NCBI RefSeq assembly: GCF_052030545.1
Contig: NZ_JBPDIH010000005.1
Coordinates: forward strand, 248,001 to 312,000
DNA: 64,000 nt
Direction of reading: 5' to 3'
DNA from: CANMXU01 sp052030545
GTDB taxonomy: Bacteria; Pseudomonadota; Gammaproteobacteria; Enterobacterales; Alteromonadaceae
Part shown: piece by piece, positions 9,181 through 18,894 of the stretch
How positions within the stretch are numbered: the stretch's first letter is position 1
Layout of the letters: every line of letters begins with the position of its first letter
Position numbers and translations under genes: made by a program
Notes under the pieces: generated by a model
Database searches by the model: none
What the model saw: the letters and a program-made list of their open reading frames with translations, nothing else
What the model was told of the DNA's origin: nothing

Positions 9181-10496
9181 ATGCCAAACACCTGTAACCT
9201 TAATTGCTCTAGTTTATTCATGGTCGCGTCTATATCAAGCTGTTCAATAAATTCTGCAAATATTATTGGTGTTTGACCTGAAAAATCAATATTCACATCA
9301 CGATCAAAGTACTGCGTCCCGCCGGGTGAATTTTCCACAATAGTCGTTACTGCCTGCATTAACGGATTTTCAAACTTCTTACCTATCATTATTGCTGGCA
9401 TATGTTGTTGACGATTAACATAACTTAGCTGAAACTTTTCACTTAGCAAAAACGCGAGTACCGTTTCTAACTCTGCAGTTAGTTTAGCGTAATAAGGCAC
9501 CACAAAAACATCGACCGGTGTCACTGTATATTTCGGAATGCCTGCCACTATTTCGGGAAATTGTATTAAACCAATATCATCAAGTTGCTTAAAATGGACT
9601 TTTTCTGGCATGCTCGACGCCAATATCATCGCGCTATAACCTCTTAAAATAGAGGGAAAAGCATCCCAGGTGCTTAAACTTGCATGTGATTGATTAAAAC
9701 ACTGATTATCAACTAGCGTTTTAAAATATATTAACGTGGTACGAACACGATCATCTAAAAATGACAACTGGCCAGATTGCAGCTTTTGATAATATGCTAA
9801 GCCATGCAAACGCAAATTTAAATAATCAAACCAGCTATGCAAAATCCACTGAGAGTTTTTTGTACCTAAGGCAAACAAACTTTTATTTTGCTCTGATAAT
9901 GCCGCACAACTGGCCAGTAATTGTGGCCATGTCTGCGGCAACGCAATGTTTAATTTTTCAAAAACAGATTTTCGATAATGCAGTGAATACAAAGTGTAAG
10001 AAATGGGTAATGCAAAAATTTTGCCATTGTACTTTGCTGCATTAAGTACAACAGAAGGAAACTTATCTCTATTAGGAGTGCTTTGCCAAAAATCAGTTAA
10101 TTCCTGAAGCTGACCAATTTTTGCATGTTTTTCGACGCGAGAGCCGCCAAACCACCACACAATATCTGGTCCTTCACCTTCTTTTAGCCAACGCTCGAAA
10201 TTTCTCGAATACGCATAAGCGCCGCGACTCGCAACTAACTTTATCTTGATGTTTTCATGCTTGTCGTTAAATTCATCAATTAGCGCATGCACCTGCTCTT
10301 TATGTAAACCGCCATCAGCATGCATCGACAATGTTATTGTCGTTTGCTTGGTCACCGCAAAACCATGAGCAGCCCCAGAAAGAAATACAAAAATCAAACA
10401 GATAATTATATTGTGCAAAAATAACAACCATGGTTGAAAGTAAACCGAATACTCAATATATAGTTTACAAACGAAATTTTTGAAAATGATCGCCAA
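9171..10496 (-). CDS. Orphan extracellular sugar-binding protein (ABC family 1 type)
   Basis: Periplasmic solute-binding protein of the maltose-binding/UgpB type, about 400-440 residues. The mature part starts near TTITLSMHADGG; the typical features are the EGPDIVWWFGG block, ALPISYTLYSLHYRK, and WDAFPSILRGYSAM. A hydrophobic signal segment (IIICLIFVFLSGAAHGFA) precedes it. There is no in-frame ATG before the signal: the longest frame begins with TTG at 10496 and has no good ribosome site, so the true start is uncertain (another TTG lies just before the signal core). No ABC permease or ATPase gene is nearby. It may work with a transporter elsewhere, or pass ligand information to a sensor. Function is not established. 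Confidence 0.8.
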   Translation of the reverse strand: MAIIFKNFVCKLYIEYSVYFQPWLLFLHNIIICLIFVFLSGAAHGFAVTKQTTITLSMHADGGLHKEQVHALIDEFNDKHENIKIKLVASRGAYAYSRNFERWLKEGEGPDIVWWFGGSRVEKHAKIGQLQELTDFWQSTPNRDKFPSVVLNAAKYNGKIFALPISYTLYSLHYRKSVFEKLNIALPQTWPQLLASCAALSEQNKSLFALGTKNSQWILHSWFDYLNLRLHGLAYYQKLQSGQLSFLDDRVRTTLIYFKTLVDNQCFNQSHASLSTWDAFPSILRGYSAMILASSMPEKVHFKQLDDIGLIQFPEIVAGIPKYTVTPVDVFVVPYYAKLTAELETVLAFLLSEKFQLSYVNRQQHMPAIMIGKKFENPLMQAVTTIVENSPGGTQYFDRDVNIDFSGQTPIIFAEFIEQLDIDATMNKLEQLRLQVFGIKH

Positions 10497-10599
10497 CTAT
10501 AAATTAATCACTTACGGGTAAAATAGCAGTACCTATTCACTCGCAATTTTCTAAAATTTTGTAATATAAACCTTAATATTAAGCACTATAAAACAAGGT

Positions 10600-12861
10600 C
10601 TAGACAGAGAAATAATGGTTCAACGGCAAGGCTCGATGTCTTTTACCTATCGCCGCAAAAATGGCGTTGGTAATACTTGGAGCAACCGGAGGCACTCCTG
10701 GCTCACCAACACCACCAGGTGCATTTTCTTCTGGATTTAAAATGTGCACTTTGATTTGTGGCGATTGAGACATGCGCAGCACAGGGTAATCGTGAAAGTT
10801 TGATTGCACGACCTGACCTTGTTTAAATTCAATTTCCCCCATTAAAGCGATCGATAAACCAAAGATCATCGCCCCTTCCATTTGTGAACGTACTCGGTCA
10901 GGGTTTACCGCCAGTCCGCAATCAATAACACAATGTACTTCATCAACTTTTAGCCGGTCGCCTAGCACTGTCACTTTACTGGCAACAGCAACATAACTGG
11001 CAAAACTTCGGTGTACAGCAATTCCCCACCCTTGCCCTTTTGGTAAGGTCTCATTAATCGGTGTTTGTGCCATCAGTTTTTCCAGTACTTGTCGAAAACG
11101 TTTAGTTGAATAAGGATGACGTGCTAACTTTTCTGAATAGTTAGTAAAGTTAAACCCGTATTCGGCTTTGTGGTCAATATTACGATCTGGCCCGAGCGTT
11201 TTTAACATTAATTCAGCCGTTGATATTTTTAATTGCTGAGCGATTTCATCAAAAAAACTGTTGATCGCAAATGCATGCTGAATATTACACACTGAACGCA
11301 TCCAGCCTATACGTGCATAAGCTTCAGCTTGACCTTTTTCCATTAAGACATGGTCAATGTTATAAGGAATGTCAGCAAATCCTAAACTTAGTTCAAAATC
11401 TTTTGGACTATTGGCTTGGTGATTAAAAGTTGAGGCTATGCTTGGGTAACTCGCTTGACCATGCAAGCTGGTAATTTTACCGTCGTTATTAATGCCAGCT
11501 TTTAAGTTTTCTACGGCGCCTGCATGGTAATAGCCTAGCTGAATATCATCTTCTCGACTCCATACAACCTTAACGGGTCGTTTGGTTTTATCTGCTAAAA
11601 ATATAGCTTCATTTGCAAAATCTGATTTTGATTTTCGGCCAAAAGCGCCTCCTAATAACGTCGGTTCCACCACGAACATTTCTTGAGGTAATTTCATCAT
11701 GTTAGCCGCGTTAGCCATTACCGATTGAGGATCTTGCACACAAGCCCATACTTCACAAATACCATCATGAAACCAAGCGGTTGCCATAGGTGGCTCTAAC
11801 GGCGCATGCACTAAATAAGGTGTTTGATAGCTTGCTTCAATAATAGTAGCTGCCTCTTTAAACCCCTGCTCTACATCGCCTTTAGTACTTACCAACTGAG
11901 CTGATTTTTTTAAACCTTCTTGAAGTTGACTAAAGGCTGTTGCCGAATCAAATGCTTGATTTTTACCTAATTCCCATTCAATTTTTAGTGCTTTCCTGCC
12001 CTGTAATGCCGCCCAAGTATTGGTCGCTAAAACAGCGATACCAGACAATGGAAAGTAAACGACGGTTTCTCTTGTTTCCGGCATTTTTATTACATCAACA
12101 ACACCTGGTATTTTTAACGCCGCGCTGGCATCAAACGACTTAACTTTGCCATGAATTACTGGACAACGTTCAATCGAGGCAATAAGCATATTGGGTAACA
12201 TTTTATCAATGCCGTAATTTGCTCGCCCACTAGTCATGTCTTTTAAATCAACGATGGGGACCGACTTGCCAATAAATTTGTAATGTTTGGGAGATTTAAA
12301 ACGTAAGTTTTTTAGCGCGGGCAAAGGTTGCATGCTGGCAAGTTCCGCTAAGTCACCAAACGACAAAGACTGTTGAGAATTTTTATTGATAACAACATTG
12401 GCTTTAGCGTAAACATCATCAATTGATACCTGCCAATAATTGGCAGCAGCTTGCTCTAGCATCATTCTCGCTGATGCGCCCATCTCCCGTAACTTATCAA
12501 AGAATAAACGAATACTTGTTGAGCCATCAGTATTTTGGTTGCCATAAGCTTTATTGCCTAAACCTTGTATCACTTTAACTTTTTGCCAATCTGCCTCTAA
12601 TTCGTCTGCCACTATTTGTGGAATACCCGTTTTAGAACCTTGCCCCATTTCAACACGGTGAGTGACAATTTCTACGGTACCATCGGGCTCAATAGCAACA
12701 AATAGGTTTAACCTTTGCGTCGGTTCCGTCGCACTATACTCAGCACTTTGTGCAATTTTTGATTTTAACTTAGGCACAGCACTACAGGCTAACAATAAGC
12801 CACTGCCAGCAACACCACTATAGGTTAGGAATTCTCGTCGTGTTAGCTTAGATAACTCCAT
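10600..12861 (-). CDS. Molybdopterin-binding subunit of a xanthine dehydrogenase-family oxidoreductase (IorB-like)
   Basis: Large catalytic subunit (753 residues) of a molybdenum hydroxylase of the isoquinoline 1-oxidoreductase/aldehyde dehydrogenase group. It would oxidise an aldehyde or hydroxylate a heterocycle. The N-terminus has a twin-arginine motif LTRREFLTY (residues 6-14) and then a lipobox-like LLLAC (Cys26), so export by Tat and lipid anchoring on the periplasmic side are likely. Cofactor blocks include ALQGRKALKIEWELG, GGAFGRKSK and WSREDD; the catalytic Glu is expected at E720 in VGEPGVPP. The start codon overlaps the stop of the small-subunit gene (TAATG), so the two are co-translated. 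Substrate unknown. The cytochrome subunit seen in some related systems is not in the window. Confidence 0.92.
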   Translation of the reverse strand: MELSKLTRREFLTYSGVAGSGLLLACSAVPKLKSKIAQSAEYSATEPTQRLNLFVAIEPDGTVEIVTHRVEMGQGSKTGIPQIVADELEADWQKVKVIQGLGNKAYGNQNTDGSTSIRLFFDKLREMGASARMMLEQAAANYWQVSIDDVYAKANVVINKNSQQSLSFGDLAELASMQPLPALKNLRFKSPKHYKFIGKSVPIVDLKDMTSGRANYGIDKMLPNMLIASIERCPVIHGKVKSFDASAALKIPGVVDVIKMPETRETVVYFPLSGIAVLATNTWAALQGRKALKIEWELGKNQAFDSATAFSQLQEGLKKSAQLVSTKGDVEQGFKEAATIIEASYQTPYLVHAPLEPPMATAWFHDGICEVWACVQDPQSVMANAANMMKLPQEMFVVEPTLLGGAFGRKSKSDFANEAIFLADKTKRPVKVVWSREDDIQLGYYHAGAVENLKAGINNDGKITSLHGQASYPSIASTFNHQANSPKDFELSLGFADIPYNIDHVLMEKGQAEAYARIGWMRSVCNIQHAFAINSFFDEIAQQLKISTAELMLKTLGPDRNIDHKAEYGFNFTNYSEKLARHPYSTKRFRQVLEKLMAQTPINETLPKGQGWGIAVHRSFASYVAVASKVTVLGDRLKVDEVHCVIDCGLAVNPDRVRSQMEGAMIFGLSIALMGEIEFKQGQVVQSNFHDYPVLRMSQSPQIKVHILNPEENAPGGVGEPGVPPVAPSITNAIFAAIGKRHRALPLNHYFSV

Positions 12862-13334
12862 TATGCCACCCCTTCACTTTTTGCTAACACAATAGCCGCT
12901 TGTTTAATCGCTTTTTTAATTCTCGGATAAGTACCGCAGCGACAAATATTACCTGACATATGATTATCAATATCTTCATCTGTCGGCATTTTATTGTGCG
13001 CCAGTAAAGTTAATGCACTCATTATTTGGCCTGATTGGCAATACCCACACTGAGGTACATTATTTTCTTGCCATGCGATTTGTATTTCATGATCACTATT
13101 TTTACTTATGCCTTCAATCGTGGTTATTTTTGCATTTTTAGCCACGACAACAGGGGTAATGCATGATCGCATCGCTTCACCATTAATATGAACCGTGCAT
13201 GCGCCACATTGCCCTACTCCACAGCCAAATTTAGTACCCGTTTGTTGTAATAAATCTCTCAGTACCCACAACAACGGCATATCGTCTGGAGCATCAACTT
13301 GATGCACTTGGTTATTCACATTTAGTTTGATCAT
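12861..13334 (-). CDS. (2Fe-2S) small subunit of the molybdenum hydroxylase (IorA-like)
   Basis: Electron-transfer subunit of 157 residues. The plant-type cluster ligands are C38, C43, C46 and C58 (GCGVGQCGACTVHINGE), and the second cluster ligands are C96, C99, C131 and C133 (CGYCQSGQ and NICRCGTYPRI). It has no signal peptide of its own, as usual for partners exported with a Tat-bearing large subunit. It is the first gene of a two-gene operon and is divergent from the TRAP transporter at 13444. The 109-bp gap between them should contain both promoters. No FAD-binding third subunit is present, which fits the IorAB layout. Confidence 0.95.
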   Translation of the reverse strand: MIKLNVNNQVHQVDAPDDMPLLWVLRDLLQQTGTKFGCGVGQCGACTVHINGEAMRSCITPVVVAKNAKITTIEGISKNSDHEIQIAWQENNVPQCGYCQSGQIMSALTLLAHNKMPTDEDIDNHMSGNICRCGTYPRIKKAIKQAAIVLAKSEGVA

Positions 13335-13443
13335 CTTAAGTACTCATTAATTTACTGTATGGGTAATTCATTGGCATTATTTAGTAGCGATGTAAAAATG
13401 GTTTGCTTAGTTTAGTTGCTATTGATAATACTCATATGCTTAA

Positions 13444-14526
13444 ATGTTAACAATAAACAAAATAATTATTTTAATAATGACTTTTATTTCACCTATTTTT
13501 TTTAAAAAATCACCTGCGCTCAGTAAGCACGTAGTGTGCAAGTTCGAATTGTTTTGCCTGTATACAATACTGCTATTAACCTTATTATTTTCTTATCAAA
13601 CAAATGCGACAGAAAATAAAGTTATAAAGTTAACTTGGGCGCATGTATACGAAACCTCAGAGCCATTGCATAAGTGGGCATTGTGGGCAGCGAGTGAAAT
13701 AGAAAAACAAACCCAAGGCCGATATGTAATCGAGGTTTTTCCAACATCAATAATGGGAAAAGAAGCCGAACTAAATCAAAGTTTAAGTTTAGGCACGGTT
13801 GATATTATTTATACCGGCACCAGTTTTGCTGGGCAAAATTATCCTCCAATAGCCTTATCAGAACTCCCGTATATCTTTCGAGATTATCAACATTGGCAAG
13901 CATTTACTGACAGTAGCTTATTTGACGAAATGGTCGCTGGGTATAAAAAGTCGACGCGAGGAAATCAAATTGTTGGTAATAATTATTATGGTCAACGCCA
14001 TTTAACTTCAAATAAGCCCATTAACACGCCAGCAGATATGCATAACCTTAAGCTGCGTGTTCCTAACGCGACCATCTATAAAATGTTCCCGCTAGCTGTC
14101 GGCGCAAACCCCAGTCCTATTGCTTTTTCAGAAGTCTATTTAGCACTGCAGCAAGGTGTGGTTGACGCACAAGAAAACCCACTACCTACCATTAAAGCGA
14201 AGAAATTTTATGAAGTACAAAAATACATCAGCTTAACTGGACACTTACAAGGTTCAATTCTTTCAGTTACCAGCAACCGCTTGTGGGAATCGCTAAATAC
14301 AGATGATAAAAAGATATTTATTCACGTATTTAAAGCCGCTGCTAACGGTGTATCTAGCGATACGAGAAAGTCAGAACTAGCGCTAATTGACTGGTTTAAA
14401 GCACAAGGAACAACAATATTAACGGTTGACCGTAACCTGTTCCGTGAAAAAACATTATCTCAACACGCACAAGTTAAACACGCTTTAGGGGCTGAGTTTT
14501 ATGACAGATTACAAAATATCCAATAA
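13444..14526 (+). CDS. dctP: TRAP transporter solute-binding subunit DctP
   Basis: Periplasmic binding protein of a tripartite ATP-independent transporter, 360 residues. Family blocks include KLTWAHVYETSEP, GTVDIIYTGTSFAGQ, PYIFRDYQHW, the key LKLRVPNATIYKM segment whose Arg usually binds a carboxylate, and VYLALQQGVVDAQENP. The N-terminus is unusually long: a hydrophobic signal (about residues 36-54, LFCLYTILLLTLLFSYQTNA) is preceded by 30 residues that also contain a hydrophobic patch, so a later start is possible. The three genes dctP-dctQ-dctM overlap or nearly touch. TRAP systems generally take up organic acids; the ligand here is unknown. The divergent periplasmic oxidase suggests that an oxidised acid may be the cargo. 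Confidence 0.93.
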   Translation: MLTINKIIILIMTFISPIFFKKSPALSKHVVCKFELFCLYTILLLTLLFSYQTNATENKVIKLTWAHVYETSEPLHKWALWAASEIEKQTQGRYVIEVFPTSIMGKEAELNQSLSLGTVDIIYTGTSFAGQNYPPIALSELPYIFRDYQHWQAFTDSSLFDEMVAGYKKSTRGNQIVGNNYYGQRHLTSNKPINTPADMHNLKLRVPNATIYKMFPLAVGANPSPIAFSEVYLALQQGVVDAQENPLPTIKAKKFYEVQKYISLTGHLQGSILSVTSNRLWESLNTDDKKIFIHVFKAAANGVSSDTRKSELALIDWFKAQGTTILTVDRNLFREKTLSQHAQVKHALGAEFYDRLQNIQ

Positions 14527-15073
14527 TTTAGCACCACAAGAAAGCAATGCTTTTAGCTTCAATGAAGAAGAACAACACTTCGCTTATTCAGATTATAAAA
14601 TAGAAGATTGGCTAGCCTTTGTTTTATTTTGGTTATTAGCGATCACTGTGTTTTCACAATTTGTAAGCCGCTATGTATTTTCAGCGCCACTGGGTTGGAC
14701 CGAAGAAGTCGCGCGTTACCAACTCGTTTGTTTAGGATTTATAGGCGCATGTGTCGGTATTCGCAAAAACACTCATATTTTTGTCGCACTATTTCATCGG
14801 TGGTTACCAAAACAAGTTTCCGTAAATTTATATAAAGTAATTGCGGTATGTAATGTCTTATTTATCGCAGCATTAGCATACTTTGCATGGCAAATAATGC
14901 CTTTATTACATATACATAAAATGGCGTCAGTTGCCTTACCCATCAGCGTGTTATACGGGGTTATTTTTGCCAGTTTATTAATCATGTTATTACGCAGCAG
15001 CCAATACTTATTCAGTATTTTTATTAACCCTCAGCAATTGTGCGATCAAAATAGCTCAGCTAGCTGCGATTAA
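14501..15073 (+). CDS. dctQ: TRAP transporter small membrane subunit DctQ
   Basis: Small permease subunit, 190 residues with four hydrophobic segments. The typical sequence SRYVFSAPLGWTEEVARY sits after the first segment. The ATG at 14501 lies inside the last codons of dctP (26-bp overlap in another frame), which suggests translational coupling. The first 30 residues are hydrophilic and rich in acidic residues, somewhat longer than usual. Confidence 0.93.
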   Translation: MTDYKISNNLAPQESNAFSFNEEEQHFAYSDYKIEDWLAFVLFWLLAITVFSQFVSRYVFSAPLGWTEEVARYQLVCLGFIGACVGIRKNTHIFVALFHRWLPKQVSVNLYKVIAVCNVLFIAALAYFAWQIMPLLHIHKMASVALPISVLYGVIFASLLIMLLRSSQYLFSIFINPQQLCDQNSSASCD

Positions 15074-15091
15074 ATCTTATTAGGAAATCAC

Positions 15092-16372
15092 ATGGTTATT
15101 GCTACGCTTTTTATCTCTCTTATTATTATGGTCATTCTGGGCTTTCCAGTGGCATTTGCTTTGGCAGGTTCAGCTTTACTCGCCGTAATGGTTGACGGGC
15201 AAGTGCCTGAATTAGTGGTTTTACATCGCATGGTGGGTGGTATGGACAGTTTTCCATTGTTATCAATACCATTTTTTGTACTCGCTGGTGCGTTAATGAA
15301 CTCAGCAGGCATTACCAATCGCATATTTGATTTTGCCAATGCTTTGGTCGGTTGGATGCGTGGTGGCTTAGGTCATGTAAACGTCAGCGCTTCTATCATG
15401 TTTGCCGGTATGTCTGGTGCTGCCGTTGCAGATGCGGGCGGCTTAGGCGCTATCGAAGTAAAAGCAATGCGCAATAAGGGCTATGATGCGGGCTTTTCAG
15501 TTGGTCTTACCGCAGCCTCGTCTACGATAGGCCCTATTATCCCGCCAAGTTTACCCATGATTATATACGGCGTAATGGCTGGTGCTTCTATTGGACAATT
15601 ATTTGCCGCTGGCTTTATTCCAGGTTTATTAATGGCCATTTCTTTAATGGTCATGGTTTATTTTTACGCCAAAAAACGAAATTACCCTAAAGATGCTGGC
15701 TTTTGCATGACGCGTATAACCACCACGTTTCAGTCGGCCTTTTTATCCTTAATGACTCCTGTCATTATTATTGGTGGTATTTTATTTGGTATTTTTACAG
15801 CTACTGAAGCCGCCATCACCGCAACTGTCTATGCCCTTGTATTAGGTGCTTTTGTTTATCGCACCTTAAACTGGCAAAAACTGGTTAAAGTCAGCATGGA
15901 AACGATTGAAACGACCAGTATTATTTTACTTATTATTGCCGGAGCTGCGATTTTTTCATGGGTATTAACCAGTCAAAGAGTAACCGAAGACTTCACCACA
16001 TGGATGTTAACGATCACAGAAAGTAAAACCGCCATTTTATTGCTTATGACACTGATATTATTTGTTGTTGGTTGTTTTATGGAAACCATTGCCGCAATTA
16101 CGATATTAACGCCGGTATTATTGCCTATCGCAATTAGTTTGGGCATTGACCCTGTGCACTTTGGTGTGATGATGGTACTTAACCTGATGATAGGCTTATT
16201 AACACCACCTGTGGGTATGGTCTTATACGTATTATCTCGTGTGTCAAAAGTCCCTTTTGAAGAGTGTGCAAAAGCAACGGTTCCATTTTTGATCCCTTTA
16301 GTGACAGTATTATTACTGGTCACTTTCATTCCAAGCCTTTCAATGTGGCTGCCGACACTTTTATACCGTTAA
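15092..16372 (+). CDS. dctM: TRAP transporter large permease subunit DctM
   Basis: Large permease subunit of 426 residues, about 12 membrane segments, of usual family length. Hallmarks are PFFVLAGALMNSAGI, MSGAAVADAGGLGA, SSTIGPIIPPSLPMIIYG, ATEAAITATVYAL and LMIGLLTPPVGMVLY. A TAGGA purine stretch precedes the start by a few bases. It ends the dctPQM operon. It works with DctP and DctQ in sodium-driven import across the inner membrane. Confidence 0.96.
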   Translation: MVIATLFISLIIMVILGFPVAFALAGSALLAVMVDGQVPELVVLHRMVGGMDSFPLLSIPFFVLAGALMNSAGITNRIFDFANALVGWMRGGLGHVNVSASIMFAGMSGAAVADAGGLGAIEVKAMRNKGYDAGFSVGLTAASSTIGPIIPPSLPMIIYGVMAGASIGQLFAAGFIPGLLMAISLMVMVYFYAKKRNYPKDAGFCMTRITTTFQSAFLSLMTPVIIIGGILFGIFTATEAAITATVYALVLGAFVYRTLNWQKLVKVSMETIETTSIILLIIAGAAIFSWVLTSQRVTEDFTTWMLTITESKTAILLLMTLILFVVGCFMETIAAITILTPVLLPIAISLGIDPVHFGVMMVLNLMIGLLTPPVGMVLYVLSRVSKVPFEECAKATVPFLIPLVTVLLLVTFIPSLSMWLPTLLYR

Positions 16373-16442
16373 TTGTCAAAACAAGTGTAACGCTAAATAA
16401 ATAGCCACACCTCAGTTCGGGAAAGGGATACGGGATACCAAT

Positions 16443-16475
16443 AGAATAAAAAGCGGTTAACCCAATCAACCGCTT
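16443..16475 (-). terminator. Terminator between dctM and the aldolase operon
   Basis: AAGCGGTT (16451-16458) pairs with AACCGCTT (16468-16475) around a 9-base loop. On the minus strand it is followed by TTTTTATT, so it mainly ends the kinase-isomerase-aldolase operon; the hairpin may also slow plus-strand transcription from dctM. Confidence 0.7.
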
Positions 16476-16541
16476 CAGAATTTGAAAGCTTTAATAACGA
16501 TCTAAAGCTATCATCTTAATAACAAAGTTAAGACTAGGAAG

Positions 16542-17372
16542 TTAAGTAATAGCACGCAATCTTGAACAAACAACTTCGGCAATTTCAGGAATAATGTTTT
16601 GAGCAACAAATGGTGGATAGGCACTGGCAACATCTTTGCCAATTTCAGCATGCATTGCACGCATATAGGTAGAGTGTACTATGGTGCCAATATTAATTTT
16701 TGCGATACCCATAGGAATTGATTTTTGAATATCAGCATCTGGTATCCCTGTTCCGCCGTGCAATACTAATGGTGCTGGCACCGCTTGGGCAATTTCAGCG
16801 AGTCGATCAAAATGAATTTTTGGCGTAGTTGGCGTAAAACCATGAGCGGTACCTATGCCTACGGCCACTGAATCTGGCCCTGCTTCTTCGTATAGCGCGA
16901 CAACATCAGCAACACTGGCTAAGTAATCATCTTCAGAGTTTACTTGTACATCGCGCCCCATAATTTTACCAATTTCAGCTTCTACCGCGACCCCTGCGCT
17001 GCGTGCGTAATTCACCACTTCTTTAGTCATGGCGATATTTTCTTTTAAGCTTTGCTGAGAGCCATCGATCATTACCGAGTCATAGCCGTCGTCAATCGCT
17101 TGCTTGCATAAATCGACCGAGGTTGAGTGGTCTAAATGCAAATACAAAGGGTTATTCGCTTTTGGCATAAAACCATCAACCATTTTTCGACAAATAAGGG
17201 TGCTGTTTAATTCAACCACAGGTCCGTAAGTCATTAACATAACCGGTAAGTCGATTTGGTTTGCCGCACTAACAACGGCATTAATATCGTAAATATCGTT
17301 CACGTTAAAACCTGCTAAACAGCGCTGCTGTGCTCGATAGTTTTTAAGTAATTGCGCCAATTTCATGGTCAT
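16542..17372 (-). CDS. Class II ketose-(bis)phosphate aldolase, GatY/KbaY/FbaA family
   Basis: Zinc aldolase of 276 residues that should split a ketose phosphate into dihydroxyacetone phosphate and an aldehyde. Zinc and catalytic residues are in place: D81-H82 in LHLDHSTS, the Glu region VEAEIG (130-135), H177 in GTAHGF and H205 in LHGGTGIP. The phosphate-binding stretch reads KINIGT (225-230). The start is ATG at 17372 with AGGGG a few bases upstream. It is last in an operon with an isomerase (8-bp gap) and a PfkB kinase, so its substrate is probably a ketose-1-phosphate made by that kinase. It is not an L-fuculose-phosphate aldolase of the FucA (AraD-fold) family. True substrate unknown. 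Confidence 0.9.
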   Translation of the reverse strand: MTMKLAQLLKNYRAQQRCLAGFNVNDIYDINAVVSAANQIDLPVMLMTYGPVVELNSTLICRKMVDGFMPKANNPLYLHLDHSTSVDLCKQAIDDGYDSVMIDGSQQSLKENIAMTKEVVNYARSAGVAVEAEIGKIMGRDVQVNSEDDYLASVADVVALYEEAGPDSVAVGIGTAHGFTPTTPKIHFDRLAEIAQAVPAPLVLHGGTGIPDADIQKSIPMGIAKINIGTIVHSTYMRAMHAEIGKDVASAYPPFVAQNIIPEIAEVVCSRLRAIT

Positions 17373-17380
17373 GATAACCC

Positions 17381-18892
17381 CTAATAATTCATGTTTTTAT
17401 TGATGCTTCGCCCGCTTATTTTCGGCGATAACATAGAAATAGGCGTGATATCTGCCCAATGATTAAATTCGTGTAAGTCTTCTAAGAAATGACCTCGACC
17501 GACAATCCAGTGATGATCTAGCCCGCTGCTAAGTACCGTGTGAATAATAGATTGGGTATCGGTATTTTTCGGTTTTATTTCACCATAACAGCCGCGGTAA
17601 CGCATTTCAGACGCTACAATATCGCCTTCAAAAGCAAACACAGAAGATGCATGCGGATATTGATATTTGGCGATAGTAACGGGCCCTAATTCTTGAAGAA
17701 ATTCAAACAACATGCCGCAGGAAGTGTCTTCGTCAAAATTGTCTAAAATGCTATGGTTACGCACTTGCAGTTGGCTGCCTTTTTTCATTAATTTGGTCGA
17801 CGAGCCGCCACAGTGCCACATACCAAGATAATTATTGTCTGGATCGAGAAATGACATGTCCATTAATGTCGGTAAGCTTTCGCCTTGGCAAAGTTCATTG
17901 AAAGTTACCATGGTCAACAAGCCGCCCATGTCTGATTCATCGGCAACAACAATGCCAAGATCTTGCACCAAGGCACCAGCGCCATCGCCTGCTATGCCAT
18001 AACGGTCAAATAATTCAGGCCAATTTTTTAATGCCACGCCCAAGTAATCATGTTCGCGCACGTAGTCAGCCAAACCTAGCGCTAAACGCACGCTGAGAAA
18101 TAACTCTTGCTCTTTCACCAAATAACTTGCGCACGCTTCTGCATTGATCAGTTTACTCACAATTGGCATTACCTGATCTTCGCTAAACTTTTCACCGTGT
18201 TGCCAAATGGTTTCAAGATCAACCCGTTCAAAATCAAGTCCAAAATGTTGCGCGACAGAAATTTCGTTTAACTCACAGTCATAAAAACCGGGCACCCGCA
18301 TGCCGCCAACCATTAACAATTTCGCATAGCGCAGTTGCGATTTTGCATAAACAACACGCGCAAAGCGATTTAACTGTGTTTGCAATGCTTCGCTGCCTAA
18401 CTCGGCAAAAACCCATGAATACTTAACTTGCATAGACGCTAAAATATTGAGCAAAAAATTCTGCCCACAAAAACGATTGGCTGTTAAATTTCCGCCAGTA
18501 ACTTCGGTATGCGACCAGCTTAACAACGGCATGTTGTTTTCTCGCAACCAAGTGGCCAGTGCGAGTGCTAAATCGCCAGCAATATATGACGCTTGATAAA
18601 GAATAATGCCTTTAACACCCTCGCGCTTATATTGATTTAACGTACGCAAAATTTCGTCTTTGGTTTGCAGCGGCTCTTTTTCATACACTAAATGCATATT
18701 ATTTGGCAATATGCGCTGGGTTTGGTTAATTGCTTCAACAAAACTTTCCTTGGCTTTTGCCCAATCAAAATGCATTTCAAGCCCTATACCTATCAGTGCG
18801 ATCGGCACATTTTTTCGCGGCTTTTCTGCGGTAATCAACGCATTCATTTCATCTTGTACAATGCCTTTTCGTTGTAAAAATTTCACGCTCAT
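17381..18892 (-). CDS. Sugar isomerase of the L-fucose/L-arabinose isomerase superfamily
   Basis: Cytoplasmic protein of 503 residues resembling the FucI/AraA isomerase fold. The N-terminal part has KNVPIALIGIGLEMHF and GVKGIILYQASYIAGDLALA, like the first domain of these enzymes, and the C-terminal part has GPVTIAKYQYPHAS and HHWIVGRGH, like the last beta-rich domain. These enzymes interconvert aldose and ketose using a divalent metal. It sits between a PfkB kinase (2-bp gap) and a class II aldolase (8-bp gap), giving a classical isomerase-kinase-aldolase set. It is clearly not E. coli-type FucI or AraA, so the sugar cannot be named. The superfamily also includes isomerases of other sugars, among them sulfoquinovose. 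Confidence 0.82.
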   Translation of the reverse strand: MSVKFLQRKGIVQDEMNALITAEKPRKNVPIALIGIGLEMHFDWAKAKESFVEAINQTQRILPNNMHLVYEKEPLQTKDEILRTLNQYKREGVKGIILYQASYIAGDLALALATWLRENNMPLLSWSHTEVTGGNLTANRFCGQNFLLNILASMQVKYSWVFAELGSEALQTQLNRFARVVYAKSQLRYAKLLMVGGMRVPGFYDCELNEISVAQHFGLDFERVDLETIWQHGEKFSEDQVMPIVSKLINAEACASYLVKEQELFLSVRLALGLADYVREHDYLGVALKNWPELFDRYGIAGDGAGALVQDLGIVVADESDMGGLLTMVTFNELCQGESLPTLMDMSFLDPDNNYLGMWHCGGSSTKLMKKGSQLQVRNHSILDNFDEDTSCGMLFEFLQELGPVTIAKYQYPHASSVFAFEGDIVASEMRYRGCYGEIKPKNTDTQSIIHTVLSSGLDHHWIVGRGHFLEDLHEFNHWADITPISMLSPKISGRSINKNMNY

Positions 18893-18894
18893 GG

